A stretch of 64,000 bases of DNA from Limisphaera sp049537155 (GTDB lineage: Bacteria > Verrucomicrobiota > Verrucomicrobiia > Limisphaerales > Limisphaeraceae), in assembly GCF_049537155.1 (NCBI RefSeq), contig NZ_JBMVQZ010000005.1, positions 62,001 through 126,000 on the forward strand. Reading direction: 5' to 3'. A program made the translations under genes and the position numbers. The notes beneath the pieces are model-generated. The model was not told the DNA's origin. It did no database searches and was given only the letters and a program-made list of their open reading frames with translations. Of the stretch, positions 63,312 to 64,000 are shown one piece after another (the first letter of the stretch is position 1; each line of letters starts with the position of its first letter).

Positions 63312-64000
63312 TCAACTTGCCCCACGCCGTCGCCGCAGCCCCAACCACAGTGCCGCTCCCCCTGCAAGCACCACGCCCGACATGAACAGCTTGAACCAAA
63401 CGTTCGTCTGCGGCTGCCGCAACGGTTCGTAGGGCACGACGGGCAGCCGATGAAGCCGCCCCTGCCGGCTGACCATGTAACGAACGTCATTTGAATAAAG
63501 GGTCACCATCTCGTAGGGCGTGTTCGCGCGGCGGAACATCTCAGGGTAGTAACCCCGCGGGGCTGCCGGATCCAGGCCCGTCTCGAATTCATCCACACAG
63601 TTCGTATGCCACAACCGACCCCGGCCCTCGCTGTTTTCCTCCACCACATAGAGCCACGGCGGAAACGGGCGATCGTCCCTGTACGTGTAACGCACCTTCC
63701 AAGTCTCGTATCTGCCCTTCGCGTTCCGGGCCGCATAAACGAGCTCCGTGGGGCGTTGCCGCGAGTCCCAAGCCACGATTCGCCCGTGACCTCCCCCGAA
63801 CAACAGGTAATCCACCTCCTCCACCAGAAACTCCTCCGGACTGATCCATTGCAGCCGACCGGGGCCGAGGGCGTCCAAACCGAACCGCAGATCGTAAATC
63901 GCTTGCGTGTCCTGAACCCTGGCCATATGCCAGTCGTTCGGTGCCTCCTCCCGCGACAGCCGAGCCACGATGGACAGGCGCGTGTGTCCATTGTTCAACG
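63312..64000 (-). CDS. Exported beta-rich anchored protein, 5' end beyond window (module protein A, copy 2)
   Basis: The frame is open to the window edge, so the N-terminus is missing. By comparison with the copy at 36906-38045 about 150 residues are lost. The visible 229 residues include YGGGHGRI-like strands, GLDPAAPRGYYPEMFRR, SNDVRYMVSRQGRL, VPYEPLRQ and a C-terminal anchor (LFMSGVVLAGGAALWLGL) with basic end. The order A-B-C on the minus strand is the same as in the first copy. Function is unknown. The next gene (B) begins 154 bases after its stop. Confidence 0.7.
   Translation of the reverse strand, partial: LNNGHTRLSIVARLSREEAPNDWHMARVQDTQAIYDLRFGLDALGPGRLQWISPEEFLVEEVDYLLFGGGHGRIVAWDSRQRPTELVYAARNAKGRYETWKVRYTYRDDRPFPPWLYVVEENSEGRGRLWHTNCVDEFETGLDPAAPRGYYPEMFRRANTPYEMVTLYSNDVRYMVSRQGRLHRLPVVPYEPLRQPQTNVWFKLFMSGVVLAGGAALWLGLRRRRGAS

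Overview
The window is a GC-rich (high-60s percent by eye) bacterial chromosome segment. Gene content points to Verrucomicrobiota, most likely a Limisphaera/Pedosphaera-like lineage; this is an inference from the style of the proteome, not from a marker gene. The signs are secreted proteins with Ca-binding 'DxDxDGxPDxWE' segments, lamin-tail (LTD)/CotH giants, LamG-Big2 proteins, prepilin-like proteins with H-x-DG tails, Tat-exported Gfo/Idh/MocA and TIM-barrel enzymes, and XylR/AraC-type regulators. I see no rRNA, tRNA, CRISPR array, insertion sequence or phage genes.

Layout. 1-2261: a partial membrane protein, an HTH-metallo-beta-lactamase fusion and NikR, all on the minus strand. 2489-15542 (plus): a pectin/rhamnogalacturonan degradation run (GH78 rhamnosidase, sialidase-fold protein, DUF3826, two pectate-lyase-like enzymes, a GYF_2 membrane protein, a sugar isomerase-like protein), followed by an RluA pseudouridine synthase and a SET-domain protein. 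15527-24025 (minus): holB, O-antigen ligase and aroQ, then a terminator, then accB-accC running straight into a luxE-like/luxC-like fatty-acid reductase pair, then queD. 24266-32636 (plus): a CE1-type esterase and a 2371-residue LTD/CotH protein. 32666-43422 (minus): sixA, a CHAD protein, a decayed nucleoside phosphorylase, a membrane glycosyltransferase module with a Cys-rich secreted peptide, an intact nucleoside phosphorylase, fabG-acpP-fabF and a HAD phosphatase. 43867-46661 (plus): three pilin-type genes. 46753-56492 (minus): an arabinan cluster (XylR/AraC regulator, prepilin, LamG protein, GH43, GH51). 56758-60105 (plus): an oxidoreductase and a HEAT-repeat lipoprotein. 60223-64000 (minus): an M50 protease and a second copy of the glycosyltransferase module, cut by the window edge.

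How the parts fit. The organism appears to live on plant polysaccharides: one locus removes rhamnose and cleaves polygalacturonate/rhamnogalacturonan, another removes arabinose from arabinan side chains. Two tandem 12-bp direct repeats 21 bp apart lie upstream of the prepilin gene, next to the XylR/AraC-like regulator, and look like its operator. Fatty-acid genes occur in two places, and the accBC genes seem linked to acyl reduction (LuxE/LuxC).

The best candidate for an undescribed system is a module present twice: an exported beta-rich protein with a C-terminal membrane anchor, a MauE/DoxX-like membrane protein with a conserved CPC motif, and a GT-C-type membrane glycosyltransferase. In the first copy the last two are fused, and a six-cysteine secreted peptide with its own A/T-rich promoter region lies just upstream.
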